Of a stretch of DNA of 64,000 nucleotides, positions 17,086 through 26,020 are shown piece after piece; position 1 is the stretch's first letter, and every line of letters begins with the position of its first letter. The translations under genes were made by a program, and so were the position numbers. Under the pieces are notes generated by a model. The model was not told where the DNA came from. It was given only the letters and a program-made list of their open reading frames with translations, and made no database searches. The stretch is from Ignavibacteriaceae bacterium (GTDB lineage Bacteria; Bacteroidota; Ignavibacteria; Ignavibacteriales; Ignavibacteriaceae): positions 1-64,000 of the forward strand of contig JABWCL010000021.1 in NCBI GenBank assembly GCA_013360295.1, given 5' to 3'.

Positions 17086-18006
17086 ATGGAAGCCGAATTA
17101 GCAGTTCTGAATCTCAGTAAAAGTTTCGGCTCACTTAAAGCGGTGGATGATGTAAGCTTTGAGATCGGGCGGAATGAGATATTCGGACTGCTAGGGCCGA
17201 ACGGCGCGGGGAAGACCACACTAATAAGTATGATCTGCGGGCTTCTCAAACCGACTTCGGGTAAGGTCGTTTTTAATGGTGCTGGAGAAAGGCGCCGTGT
17301 TGGCTATTGTCCCCAGGAAAATATTTATTATCCCAAACTTACCTGCCTTGAACAATTAATCTTTACCGGTGAAATGTACGGAATGTCTGCCGCTGCAGCG
17401 CGAGAAAGAGCCCTGATGCTTCTTCAGCTTCTCGGCCTGACTGATAAAGAGGAGGCGCGTGCTGCCGGACTCTCCGGAGGGATGAAACGCAGACTTAATC
17501 TCTGTCTTGCCATCATTCACGATCCTGACTTGATAATACTTGATGAACCGGAAGCGGGGCTTGACCCGCAGAGCCGGTTACTTGTCAGGGAGTTCATTAA
17601 AAATATCAGTGCAAGAAAAACAGTCATACTCACCACGCATAATATGGACGAGGCGGACAGGCTTGCTGACCGGATAGCAATTGTGGACCACGGTAAACTA
17701 CTACTGCTTGATACACCAGAGAACCTGAAGAGAACGACTGGTGAAGGAGATATACTCGAACTTATTTTTGAAAGCCACACGGAAAATAAACTTCAAGAGT
17801 TTGCCGGCGAGATTAAAAAGCAATTCTTTAAGGTCAGCTGCACGGGTGATACACTTCTGATAAAAAATCCAAACATAATTAACAGCCTTTCAGGAATTAA
17901 AGATGCGGCAGGCGAACGGGGTTTGCGAATCGCGGAATTGAAACTCAGAGAAAATACACTTGAAGATGTGTTCATACACCTGACGGGTAGGACTCTCAGG
18001 CAATGA
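17086..18006 (+). CDS. ABC transporter ATP-binding protein (ABC-2 exporter type)
   Basis: A 306-residue ATPase of the DRA/Nod/NatA type. It has Walker A GPNGAGKT (37-44), a Q-loop in GYCPQENIYY, signature LSGGMKRR, Walker B LIILDEPEAGLD and the switch histidine in LTTHNMDEADRLADRI. The last 80 residues are the C-terminal extension common to these exporters, ending in LEDVFIHLTGRTLR. It begins four bases after the kinase stop and overlaps the permease gene by ATGA. With the permease it should form an export complex in the inner membrane; substrate unknown. Confidence 0.92.
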   Translation: MEAELAVLNLSKSFGSLKAVDDVSFEIGRNEIFGLLGPNGAGKTTLISMICGLLKPTSGKVVFNGAGERRRVGYCPQENIYYPKLTCLEQLIFTGEMYGMSAAAARERALMLLQLLGLTDKEEARAAGLSGGMKRRLNLCLAIIHDPDLIILDEPEAGLDPQSRLLVREFIKNISARKTVILTTHNMDEADRLADRIAIVDHGKLLLLDTPENLKRTTGEGDILELIFESHTENKLQEFAGEIKKQFFKVSCTGDTLLIKNPNIINSLSGIKDAAGERGLRIAELKLRENTLEDVFIHLTGRTLRQ

Positions 18007-19169
18007 AAGCTGTCAGCATCGCCGCAAAAAGTCTGAAGGAGCAGGTCCGGAGTTTCTGGATATTACTTCTCACGCTGATGATGGGCCCCTTTTTCATCTT
18101 TGTATACTATCTTATAACTGAAAGCACAATGCCGCACTATGAACTGATAATAATCAATAAAGATAAAGGGATTGAAAATGAGAGCGGCGCTGTAAACCTT
18201 GGGGAGCAGCTTTTAGACTACTTTGAGGAATCTTCGAAAGAGAGCGGCTTCGCCCCCTTTAGTATCAGTATTTCCGGAAGCAGGGAAGAGTCGGTTGGAC
18301 GATTAAAGTCAAAAGAAGCTGAAGCGCTGATCATAATAGATGATGAATTTACAATCAGATTATCACAGAGGATGAAAGAGAGAGATGCACCAGTCGCGGG
18401 TATTGAGTTCATCGGCGATCTTACCTCAACAAACTATCTGCTGAGTGCGGTATGGGCTGGTGAAATCATTAATGGTTTTATCAGTGAGTATGCAGGAGAG
18501 AACAGTTATATAAAAGTAACGGAGACGCCCCTCGGCGTATCGGGCATCATAAGCGAATTTGATTTGGTTGTGCCTGGTATACTGATCGTATCGCTAATTA
18601 TGCTAATGTTTACGGCAAGTATCGCTTTTGTGGCGGAGGTGGAGAACAGAACAATGCTGAGACTGAGAATGTCTGAAATGAAGGCGTACGAATTTCTTTC
18701 CGGTATTACAGCGGTACAGCTTTTAGTGGGAATTATATCAATGCTGCTGACCCTGTTAACTGCTGTAATGCTTGGATTCAGTTTTACCGGTTCTATATGG
18801 GCGTTAATAATTATATCAGCTTTGACAAGTCTTTCAATTATTGCGTTCAGCCTAATCATCGCGGCGTTCACAAAAACAGCTAACGAAGTGCTTGTTGTCG
18901 GGAACTTCCCGATGTTTCTCTTTATGTTCTTCACGGGCGCGGCATTTCCTCTGAAAGCCGAACCCATCTTTTTCCTGGCCGGTTACCCAGTCAGCGTCCA
19001 GGGTTTAATGACTCCGACTCACGCCATCTCCGCGCTGAATAAAACACTGGTGATGGATATGGGGCTTAGTGCTGTTATGACGGAGATAAGCTCGATACTT
19101 ATACTTACAGTAATTTATTTTCTCGCCGGTGCGTTTATCTTCAGGCGCAGGCATTTAAAAAATTATTGA
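18003..19169 (+). CDS. ABC-2 type transporter permease
   Basis: A 388-residue permease with one hydrophobic segment near the N-terminus (about 18-38), a large extracytoplasmic domain (about 40-175), and five or six membrane segments after it (from LVVPGILIVSLIMLMF to LILTVIYFLAGAFIF). That is the usual plan of the ABC-2/NatB-like exporters. It overlaps its ATPase gene by ATGA and ends in a basic tail (RRRHLKNY). The gene pair with the upstream histidine kinase suggests the kinase senses an envelope signal or the exporter itself. Confidence 0.88.
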   Translation: MKAVSIAAKSLKEQVRSFWILLLTLMMGPFFIFVYYLITESTMPHYELIIINKDKGIENESGAVNLGEQLLDYFEESSKESGFAPFSISISGSREESVGRLKSKEAEALIIIDDEFTIRLSQRMKERDAPVAGIEFIGDLTSTNYLLSAVWAGEIINGFISEYAGENSYIKVTETPLGVSGIISEFDLVVPGILIVSLIMLMFTASIAFVAEVENRTMLRLRMSEMKAYEFLSGITAVQLLVGIISMLLTLLTAVMLGFSFTGSIWALIIISALTSLSIIAFSLIIAAFTKTANEVLVVGNFPMFLFMFFTGAAFPLKAEPIFFLAGYPVSVQGLMTPTHAISALNKTLVMDMGLSAVMTEISSILILTVIYFLAGAFIFRRRHLKNY

Positions 19170-19235
19170 ATCAGCCGGGGTTACTCTCCTCAGCTCAGCA
19201 GTAAAGCTTCCTTCCGTAAAAATTTGTCATTCCGT

Positions 19236-19895
19236 TTAGAAAAATAAAATCATCCAGAATCCGTCAGGAGGGCGGTTACCGGATGAAAGAGACGCCGGCG
19301 CGGATTCACTACCTTCTCCTCTTACAAATAGTGCATTCCAGCCTTTCGATCCGTTGAAGTTATAATTCAATACTTCTCTGCTGAGCGAATCACCACAGAC
19401 GCGCTGGCCGGTCATAACAAAATCGGAATCGAAATATCTGTATATTTCCGTGAAACGATTGGGGATGTTGTTCGGGTCCATATTCCCATAATGAATGATG
19501 CCGACCAGTTGACTTCCTCTCAATACGTTTATATTTGCCTTTAATTCTTTGACTGCCGGATTAGCGGGATTGAACTTGTATGTACAGAATTCCAGTCGGT
19601 CGCTGGGGAATGCGAGTAATATGCTGTCCGGGGGATCAGTGAGAGTGATCGAGAAGTTTCCCGCACTGTCTATCGGGCTGGAACCGAATATATAGGCCTG
19701 GTTGTTGAAACCCCCGCTGAATTGGGCGACCTTGTCAACTCCGTAGGTCCACCCCTGTATCTTTCCGGATAATACTTTTATGGCAGGGTAATTCGGGGTA
19801 TTCACAGTTCCCGCGGGATCACTACAGCCGGTAAGAACGATTAATAGAAATCCTGAAACAAATAAAATATACTTTAACAGTATTATCCGCAGCAT
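19236..19895 (-). CDS. Hypothetical lipoprotein
   Basis: A 219-residue exported lipoprotein. The signal peptide ends in the lipobox LTGC (Cys near 24) followed by SDPAG. I recognise no domain in the rest; the middle (GSSPIDSAGNFSITLTDPPDSILL) resembles a carboxypeptidase-regulatory-like beta sandwich, common in lipoproteins of this group. A ribosome site (GAGAGG) lies before the ATG. It is convergent with the ABC permease gene, and the 66 bases between show no clear terminator. The C-terminus (FWMILFF) is unusually hydrophobic. Confidence 0.7.
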   Translation of the reverse strand: MLRIILLKYILFVSGFLLIVLTGCSDPAGTVNTPNYPAIKVLSGKIQGWTYGVDKVAQFSGGFNNQAYIFGSSPIDSAGNFSITLTDPPDSILLAFPSDRLEFCTYKFNPANPAVKELKANINVLRGSQLVGIIHYGNMDPNNIPNRFTEIYRYFDSDFVMTGQRVCGDSLSREVLNYNFNGSKGWNALFVRGEGSESAPASLSSGNRPPDGFWMILFF

Positions 19896-20073
19896 AGAAT
19901 CCTCTCGGTATGGAGTTATGAACTACATATTATTTTTAAATAGATACCAAAAATTATGGAAATCTTTTATCTGATCAAATTGATTATATGCAAATTCTTT
20001 GAAGGGTTAAGTGTGCGTAAAAAATAGAGTCTTAAAACATTGGGAGCATTGATGTGAAACACAGTAACAAAAA

Positions 20074-20099
20074 AAAGGAGTGGCTTAAGCCACTCCTTT
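20074..20099. terminator. Perfect 26-bp palindrome, bidirectional terminator
   Basis: AAAGGAGTGGCTT and AAGCCACTCCTTT (20074-20099) form a perfect palindrome with A-run on the left side, so on the minus strand a T-run follows the stem. It lies 35 bases past the stop of the T9SS gene that ends at 20134. Its core GTGGCTTAAGCCAC resembles the hairpins at 28734 and 53054. Confidence 0.8.
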
Positions 20100-20133
20100 C
20101 GCTGCACTTTCTTTCTTTCAGTCACATTACAAC

Positions 20134-22029
20134 TTACTTGAGAAGAGTCATCTTGCGGGTGATCGTCTGACCAGGGGTTTCGAGTTTATAGATATATAAA
20201 CCGGACGAAAGTGACGAAGCATTGAATTTAACTTCGTATGTGCCCGCGTTTTTAACCTCGTTTACGAGGGTAGCAACTTTTTGACCGATAACGTTGTAAA
20301 CCGAAAGGGTTACATTCGTGGCGGCCGGTACCGAATATTTAATCACTGTTGAAGGATTGAACGGATTCGGATAGTTCTGTGAAAGTTCGAATGTTGCCGG
20401 CGCGATGGTGCTGCCTTTTACGGAGGTTACACCTTCAGGGCTGATGGTGATCGTAACTTCCGAAGCATTCAGGTCGCCTGAAACATCGATATCATCGATC
20501 CGGGCAGCGCTGTATGCGGATGTATTGGTTACGAGCGAATAATTACCGGCAGCAATTTCGTCGAACATATAATAACCTGAAGGATCGGTAACAGTAGCTG
20601 AAACTACCTGGCCGTCTTCATCCTGAAGCATTGTGAGAACACCTTCGATAACTCCGCCGGCTGTTTCACCGACATTACCGAATACAACAGAGTTTCCTCC
20701 GTGGTTGTGGTTCCAGGCTCTCAGGTTGAAGCTGATTCCGGCTACCATAGTGGTATCATCAACTACTACTGAATCAGCATTTCTCCAGTTCATTGTCGGT
20801 TCGCCGTCATAACGGAAGTAGGTGGCTTTGTAATATCTTGATGAAGCAAGAAGGATATACTGTCCCGGTTTCAGATTTGTGAAAGCGTATTCGCCGGTGA
20901 GCGTATCTGTCTTGGTATATTTGCGTCCTTTGTAGAAACCGTTTTCCTGTTTCTCATACGCGTAAACATAACCCTTGAGAGGTGTTGTTCCGGCTGAATC
21001 CATAACAAGACCGGAAATCCCGTTAGCGTAAACCGGTTTCAGGTCGAGCGTAAAATCAATGCCGGTAACGTTTGCGGAAACCGGAATCCTGTCAGCTTCA
21101 TTAAATGTTGCTTTGGCATCCCAGTATTCTGACTTATAAGTTCTGTCCATTGGCTCAGCGAATACAACAACAGTATCATTTTCGCGGGTTGTGAAAGAAT
21201 AGTTGCCAAGGCTGTCTGTGATCGCGCGGTAATGTCCGAAATCGTGATGTCCCGGTGAAGGAGTCCTGTTAGTCTTGTAAACAGATATTCTTGCCATCAG
21301 CGGCGCAGAACCATCAGCGTTCTTTACTGAACCGGAAACAGTGTAAGTAACCGGAGGAACAACCGGTGCGAGCCCGACTGCCAGAATCAACGAATCATTT
21401 TCTGCTACAACGATCTGTGTTGCCTCGGAGCGGCTGGTAACGTTATCATAATATTCGCCAAAATATGTGTGAGCGCCGGTGTACATAATATAAGTTCCGG
21501 TTCTTACTCTCGCTGAGAAAAATCCGTTTGAATCAGAATAAACCATCGCGGATGAAGTTGAATGTCCGCTATTGGAAACAACAGGAATGATCTGCACTTT
21601 TGCCCTGTAGACAGGGGTATTGTCACCGTCTTTAACTACGAAACCGTTAATTTTTCCGTAAGCAATTACCGGCGGTGTGTACATATATTCGACCATGTTG
21701 GATGGCTCGCTTGCGGTACCTGAAATAACAGCTTTTACGAAGTAGCTGTAAGTTTTATTCGAGATCAGATTGCTGTTCGTAAAAGTCTTCTGTGATGTGG
21801 TGAAGATCTTCTTAAAGTTCTTTATGGTATCTGAAATTGCTGCATCTTTGCGCCAAATTTCAAATCTTACACCAGTAACTGTCTGGTCATATTCCCAGGT
21901 CAGTTTAACTGATTTATAAAAACTGCCTGCTGTTGCGGTGAGATTCGTCGGTGGTGCTACCTGTGCCTGTGCGGCAAAACCGAAAATCAGTACGAACAAC
22001 ATCAGAAAAAGAGTTCGTTTTGAGTTCAT
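20134..22029 (-). CDS. T9SS-exported protein with fibronectin III and carboxypeptidase-regulatory-like repeats
   Basis: A 631-residue exported protein: signal peptide 1-22 (ending AAQA), a fibronectin type III domain (about 25-118, PPTNLTATAGSFYKSVKLTWEY), then several carboxypeptidase-regulatory-like beta sandwiches seen as repeated GxVxDxxGxxPLxxxxVxxY and GxYxFxxLxPGxY patterns (about 125-535), and the T9SS sorting domain in the last 85 residues (ELSQNYPNPFNPSTVIKYSVP). AAGGAGAAACATTT stands before the ATG, one of the better ribosome sites here. There is no catalytic motif; a structural or adhesive surface role is likely. Confidence 0.86.
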   Translation of the reverse strand: MNSKRTLFLMLFVLIFGFAAQAQVAPPTNLTATAGSFYKSVKLTWEYDQTVTGVRFEIWRKDAAISDTIKNFKKIFTTSQKTFTNSNLISNKTYSYFVKAVISGTASEPSNMVEYMYTPPVIAYGKINGFVVKDGDNTPVYRAKVQIIPVVSNSGHSTSSAMVYSDSNGFFSARVRTGTYIMYTGAHTYFGEYYDNVTSRSEATQIVVAENDSLILAVGLAPVVPPVTYTVSGSVKNADGSAPLMARISVYKTNRTPSPGHHDFGHYRAITDSLGNYSFTTRENDTVVVFAEPMDRTYKSEYWDAKATFNEADRIPVSANVTGIDFTLDLKPVYANGISGLVMDSAGTTPLKGYVYAYEKQENGFYKGRKYTKTDTLTGEYAFTNLKPGQYILLASSRYYKATYFRYDGEPTMNWRNADSVVVDDTTMVAGISFNLRAWNHNHGGNSVVFGNVGETAGGVIEGVLTMLQDEDGQVVSATVTDPSGYYMFDEIAAGNYSLVTNTSAYSAARIDDIDVSGDLNASEVTITISPEGVTSVKGSTIAPATFELSQNYPNPFNPSTVIKYSVPAATNVTLSVYNVIGQKVATLVNEVKNAGTYEVKFNASSLSSGLYIYKLETPGQTITRKMTLLK

Positions 22030-22206
22030 AAATGTTTCTCCTTATGAGTATTAAATTAATTGTTTATTGATAACTATCTGTACTATATATTCAAACACTG
22101 TGCCAGCGAAAATAGTTTGATTTTACCATAAATTTGCGTTGTCCAGATCAAATACCGCGAAAAATCTTCGCCCCCCAAAATAAATTTCGCATCATTCTGC
22201 CGGCTT

Positions 22207-23058
22207 TCAGAAAGCCAGACTGAAATTTATCCCCAACCCGGTAAACCGGTTATTAACTGTCTGGATATCGGGCGACAAATATAGCGAATTATTAAACAAT
22301 AAGATGTCACTCTGAGCATAAATCCAGATCAGCCCGAAAGCTGTCAGGAAACCGTTGCGGAGTTTATATGCTGAATTGTATTCAGAGTAGGCTGCCCGGA
22401 TCGCGCTTTCCTGAGTTTCCGCCAGATAGTTATTCTCCTTTATTCCGGTATCTATAATATAATAGGCAGCCGTCCCGGCAGTGACCACCGCCAGCCCGGT
22501 AAGGATGTATCCGTACGTTTTTTCACCCAGGTGAAGGTGTCCCAGACCCGGCACGAGTAAAGAACGTATTACCGATGACCTGTAAATATCATACTGTTGG
22601 CGCACCAGGGTTAATTCACCGGAATAATCTTTTTGTGGTTCCGGTTTGTTTTGTCCCCCTTCAGGCAGTACTATGGTTCCCTGTGATCTGTTTTCAGGGA
22701 GCATCTCCAGGAAATCGCCTTTGATACGATCGAACAGATCCACAATTTTTGGGGAAACGGCCGCGGAATCTAATCGGGCATCCTTATCGTTTTTCAACAT
22801 ATCAATAAAACAGCGCCTGGTCATTGCCTCTTCGGCAAGCGCGTAATGAGAAACGGCTTTCATCAACAGGACTTCGTTTACCTTCTTCATCTCTGAGGAA
22901 TCGGCTTCAGCCAAAAAAGATGCAGACAAATTGATAACCTCACGGTATTCAAAAGATTCGTACGCTGATCTTATCCTGGTGATGGTCACTTTCTCCTGAG
23001 GCAGCGCGGAAAAGAGAGTAAGGCCCATAATCAGAAGAAAAAAACGATAAGCCATCAT
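22207..23058 (-). CDS. Membrane protein with DUF5683-like motif
   Basis: A 283-residue protein, last gene of a five-gene operon. A signal peptide (about 1-20) is followed by a helical, TPR-like region (about 25-120), a linker, and the line RSLLVPGLGHLHLGEKTYGYILTG near 165. That line fits the DUF5683 motif (small-residue PGxGxxYxGxxxxG) seen in many Bacteroidota envelope proteins. Two further hydrophobic segments follow. It overlaps the kelch gene by four bases (ATGA-type). Function unknown; the two halves suggest an envelope scaffold. Confidence 0.68.
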   Translation of the reverse strand: MMAYRFFLLIMGLTLFSALPQEKVTITRIRSAYESFEYREVINLSASFLAEADSSEMKKVNEVLLMKAVSHYALAEEAMTRRCFIDMLKNDKDARLDSAAVSPKIVDLFDRIKGDFLEMLPENRSQGTIVLPEGGQNKPEPQKDYSGELTLVRQQYDIYRSSVIRSLLVPGLGHLHLGEKTYGYILTGLAVVTAGTAAYYIIDTGIKENNYLAETQESAIRAAYSEYNSAYKLRNGFLTAFGLIWIYAQSDILLFNNSLYLSPDIQTVNNRFTGLGINFSLAF

Positions 23059-24374
23059 CGGATGATCATCTTATTTGTTTTATCAAATCTTGTTTTCCCC
23101 GAGCTGTTATCCGAAGGGGAGGCGATCATACGGCAGAAATAAATTCCTGCGGGTAAGCCTGAGCCGTCGAATTGCAGAGTGTGGTAACCGGCACCGTGCA
23201 GTCCGTCAACAGGCGCGGATACTTCTTCGCCGAGGATGTTATAAATCCTTAACGAAACGGAAGATTCCGCAGGGAGATAGAAAGATATATTAGTAATGTC
23301 GTGGTTTCTTCCGGCGGAAGCCCCAAACGGATTGGGATAATTCTGGTACAGTATAAAACCTTCGGGACCGGATATCTCGTCCTCATTAAGGCTTGTAGTT
23401 GGCATCTGAAGTCGCTCGATTGATTTCACGAACTGTCCGTATTCATTCGTCCCGCCCCATATATAAAGCGCTTCTTTATAGTGAAGGCTCATAAAATTTC
23501 TTCGCCTGTAATTCAGGGGGTTCATTGCCCTGGCGGAGATGGACATTGAATCAACAAGAGTGTATTGTTCAACCGAACTAAGAGCAAAGCTGCTCTCATT
23601 GAACCCGCCATAGATCAAAACCTGCAGGCTATTCGGCAGTTTGAATGCCCTTCCGTTTGTTCTCGGGATCAGCAGGTTAGAACTTAACTTTATCAATTGT
23701 CTGGTTTCATAATTGAATCGATATATATGTGAGAGTATTGTATTATACTCTCCGCCGAAGATATAAATATTAGGCCCGTTCACGGCGATCATTTGTCCCT
23801 CGCGCAGGTTCTGATTTGAGAACTGCGCGGTATACTGGTAGGTTATGCGCTTCTCAGAAATGCTGTATTGGATAATATATGGGTAGTTTGTTCCTCCGTG
23901 AGGGGAAGACTGGTAAGGGTCGCCGCCGATAAAATAGATAGAAGAATCAATCAGCGTGGAAGCCATCAGGTAACGGTTAAAAGTTTTATTGGAATCCAGA
24001 AACACAGTGGTTTTGGTTTCAGTGTCGAAAACTTCAATTGTTCCGTTCGCTTCACGCGTGTTATAATATTCCCCACCTGCATAATATATTTTTTTGCCAA
24101 GCGCGACCGCAGAGTGGAACGCTCTTCTTTTTTTCATTCTTCCCACCAATGTATACTTGCCTGTAGTGGGTTCGAAGGTCCTTATCCAGTCAACCGCTGC
24201 CTGAACAGAATCGGAATACCCCCCTACCACATAGATGACACTGTCAACCACGAGCGCCTGCCCGCCGCTTAATCCGCGGGTAGTGAAGCCCACAACTTCC
24301 CAGTTCCCGTTCTGCGCGCAGAGGGGCAGGGTAAGAAGGATGCTCAATGTCAATATGTGAAAAAATCTATTCAT
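23055..24374 (-). CDS. Kelch-repeat protein exported by T9SS
   Basis: A 439-residue secreted protein: signal peptide 1-20 (LPLCAQ), about six kelch blades (VVGFTTRGLSGGQALVV, YVVGGYSD, YYAGGEYY, YFIGGDPY, YIFGGEYN, LIYGGFNE, YIWGGTNE) forming a beta-propeller, and a T9SS sorting domain from about 345 (LYQNYPNPFGAS). This tail deviates slightly, with GASAGRNHDITNISF where the family has NPSTxIxY. It sits between the Ser/Thr kinase gene (61 bases upstream) and the DUF5683-like gene (overlapping). Binding partner unknown. Confidence 0.85.
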   Translation of the reverse strand: MNRFFHILTLSILLTLPLCAQNGNWEVVGFTTRGLSGGQALVVDSVIYVVGGYSDSVQAAVDWIRTFEPTTGKYTLVGRMKKRRAFHSAVALGKKIYYAGGEYYNTREANGTIEVFDTETKTTVFLDSNKTFNRYLMASTLIDSSIYFIGGDPYQSSPHGGTNYPYIIQYSISEKRITYQYTAQFSNQNLREGQMIAVNGPNIYIFGGEYNTILSHIYRFNYETRQLIKLSSNLLIPRTNGRAFKLPNSLQVLIYGGFNESSFALSSVEQYTLVDSMSISARAMNPLNYRRRNFMSLHYKEALYIWGGTNEYGQFVKSIERLQMPTTSLNEDEISGPEGFILYQNYPNPFGASAGRNHDITNISFYLPAESSVSLRIYNILGEEVSAPVDGLHGAGYHTLQFDGSGLPAGIYFCRMIASPSDNSSGKTRFDKTNKMIIR

Positions 24375-24435
24375 TTAACTATATATGTTGCAATATTTAT
24401 CATCAAATATTATGCCATTTCAAAAAAGGTTAAAA

Positions 24436-26016
24436 TCAGTTCAAATTCCTGAAAATGTGTTTTAATTCATATGTTTGACTCTGCAAAATTTTCACGGTGT
24501 ACTCAACCGGTGCGTAGTCTTTATTCCGTAATTCCACTTTATAATCACCGGGAGCAAGACGAAGTGGCCCCTGCAACGGGGTCTGGCCTCTGAATGTGCC
24601 GTTAACATAAATTTCCCCCCACGGCATAACTTTACAATCGAGATAACCAAAAAGTGTTTCGAGGTTGATTTTTATGGTTGTCACTTCATCGCGTGTAATG
24701 CTGACCCTTCTGCTGTAAACGGGGTAATCAGGATGCCGTAGAGTAACAAGATGTTCCCCTTCGGGCAGCAATATGTTTCCCTTCAAAGGAGTAGTTTCCA
24801 TTTTTATGCTGTCAATAATGACGTGCGCCCAGGGGAGGCACTCAACAAACAGGAAACCGTTTTGTTTCGGCGATGTAATTACTTCACTCAGCGAATTATT
24901 TTGCATTGTTTCTTCTTTCTTCGTTTCCTCTGATTTCGCCGGATCAGTTTTTTTTCCGGCCGTATCTTTTTTTACCGGTGCTGCAGTCTGCGTATCGTTT
25001 CCAGTATTATCCGTTGCTGAGTTGAAAGCGAGTGTATCATTGCCGGGGGAGTCGCTGATGCTGCTCTGTGTATCAGCTCCCTTCTGCATAAAAAGTAAAT
25101 ACCCGGTGATCATCAGGATAATCAGAGTTATATAGGAAAATATCGCGGGGCTTGAAGTGAATGGAGATAGTCTCCTGCCCGAAGTAAGGATTTCAGTGCT
25201 GTCGCCTCCGGTAAGGTTAATCGCGAGAGAATGAATGTCGTCTGTCCGTTTGTCCGGATTCTTGACCAGCAGTGCGCTTAATAATTTCAGAAGATCACCG
25301 GGCAGATCTCCCGCATCGATTATCAGTTGTTTCTCATCAAAGGACATAATATTATTTATTGTCTCATTGATATCCTTGCCTAAAAAAGGATTCCGTCCGG
25401 TAAACAGTTCGTAGGTAAGTATGCCTGCCGAGAAAAGGTCACTTTTCGATGTAAGCTGCGCTCCCTGGATTTGTTCAGGTGACATATATCCCGGCGTTCC
25501 AACGATGGAATACTGTGCAGTTACGAGGTTTTCGTGAAGCCCCATCGCCAGGCCGAAATCTCCGATTTTGAGGTGAAGAGAATCTGATACGAGAACATTC
25601 TCGGGTTTGATATCTCGGTGAATAATCCCGTTTTTATGCGCGTACTCAAGCCCGTGGAAGAGCTGTTTAACAAGTGATACCTTATTCCCGTAGGTTAAAG
25701 TATTTGTCTTCAATAGTGAGCGCAGGTTGCGGCTTTCAAAATACTCAAAGGATATATAGAAGTAGTGATCGTAGGTGCCGAAATCGAGAACGTCTATAAT
25801 ATTAGGGTGTTTAATCTTAGCAAGCAATTTAGCTTCGCGTTTGAATCTTACAAGGATAGATTCGTCTGGCAGATTTTGCGTATTAAGGATCTTGAGTATT
25901 ATCTTCTTGTGCAGATATATATGGTCCGCGAGATAGACGGCGCTGTGGTCGTCTTTTTTCAGGACTTCATCAATCCTGAATTTCTCAAAGATTATCTCTG
26001 TTTCCTTAATAGCCAT
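24436..26016 (-). CDS. Transmembrane Ser/Thr protein kinase with two PEGA domains
   Basis: A 526-residue PknB-type kinase. The catalytic Lys is Lys42 (KKIILKIL), the catalytic loop HRDIKPEN has Asp135, the metal Asp is in IGDFG (Asp153), and GTPGYMSPEQ marks the activation segment. The Gly-rich loop is degenerate: the expected GxGxxG is replaced by LKKDDHSAVY. One membrane segment lies at about 291-310, followed by a Thr/Lys-rich linker and two PEGA domains outside the cytoplasm (about 385-455 and 456-523, each with PLxGxxxLxxGxxxVxLRxxDY). The sigma-54 activator gene ends four bases upstream. An envelope-sensing kinase is inferred. Confidence 0.9.
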   Translation of the reverse strand: MAIKETEIIFEKFRIDEVLKKDDHSAVYLADHIYLHKKIILKILNTQNLPDESILVRFKREAKLLAKIKHPNIIDVLDFGTYDHYFYISFEYFESRNLRSLLKTNTLTYGNKVSLVKQLFHGLEYAHKNGIIHRDIKPENVLVSDSLHLKIGDFGLAMGLHENLVTAQYSIVGTPGYMSPEQIQGAQLTSKSDLFSAGILTYELFTGRNPFLGKDINETINNIMSFDEKQLIIDAGDLPGDLLKLLSALLVKNPDKRTDDIHSLAINLTGGDSTEILTSGRRLSPFTSSPAIFSYITLIILMITGYLLFMQKGADTQSSISDSPGNDTLAFNSATDNTGNDTQTAAPVKKDTAGKKTDPAKSEETKKEETMQNNSLSEVITSPKQNGFLFVECLPWAHVIIDSIKMETTPLKGNILLPEGEHLVTLRHPDYPVYSRRVSITRDEVTTIKINLETLFGYLDCKVMPWGEIYVNGTFRGQTPLQGPLRLAPGDYKVELRNKDYAPVEYTVKILQSQTYELKHIFRNLN

Positions 26017-26020
26017 CGGG

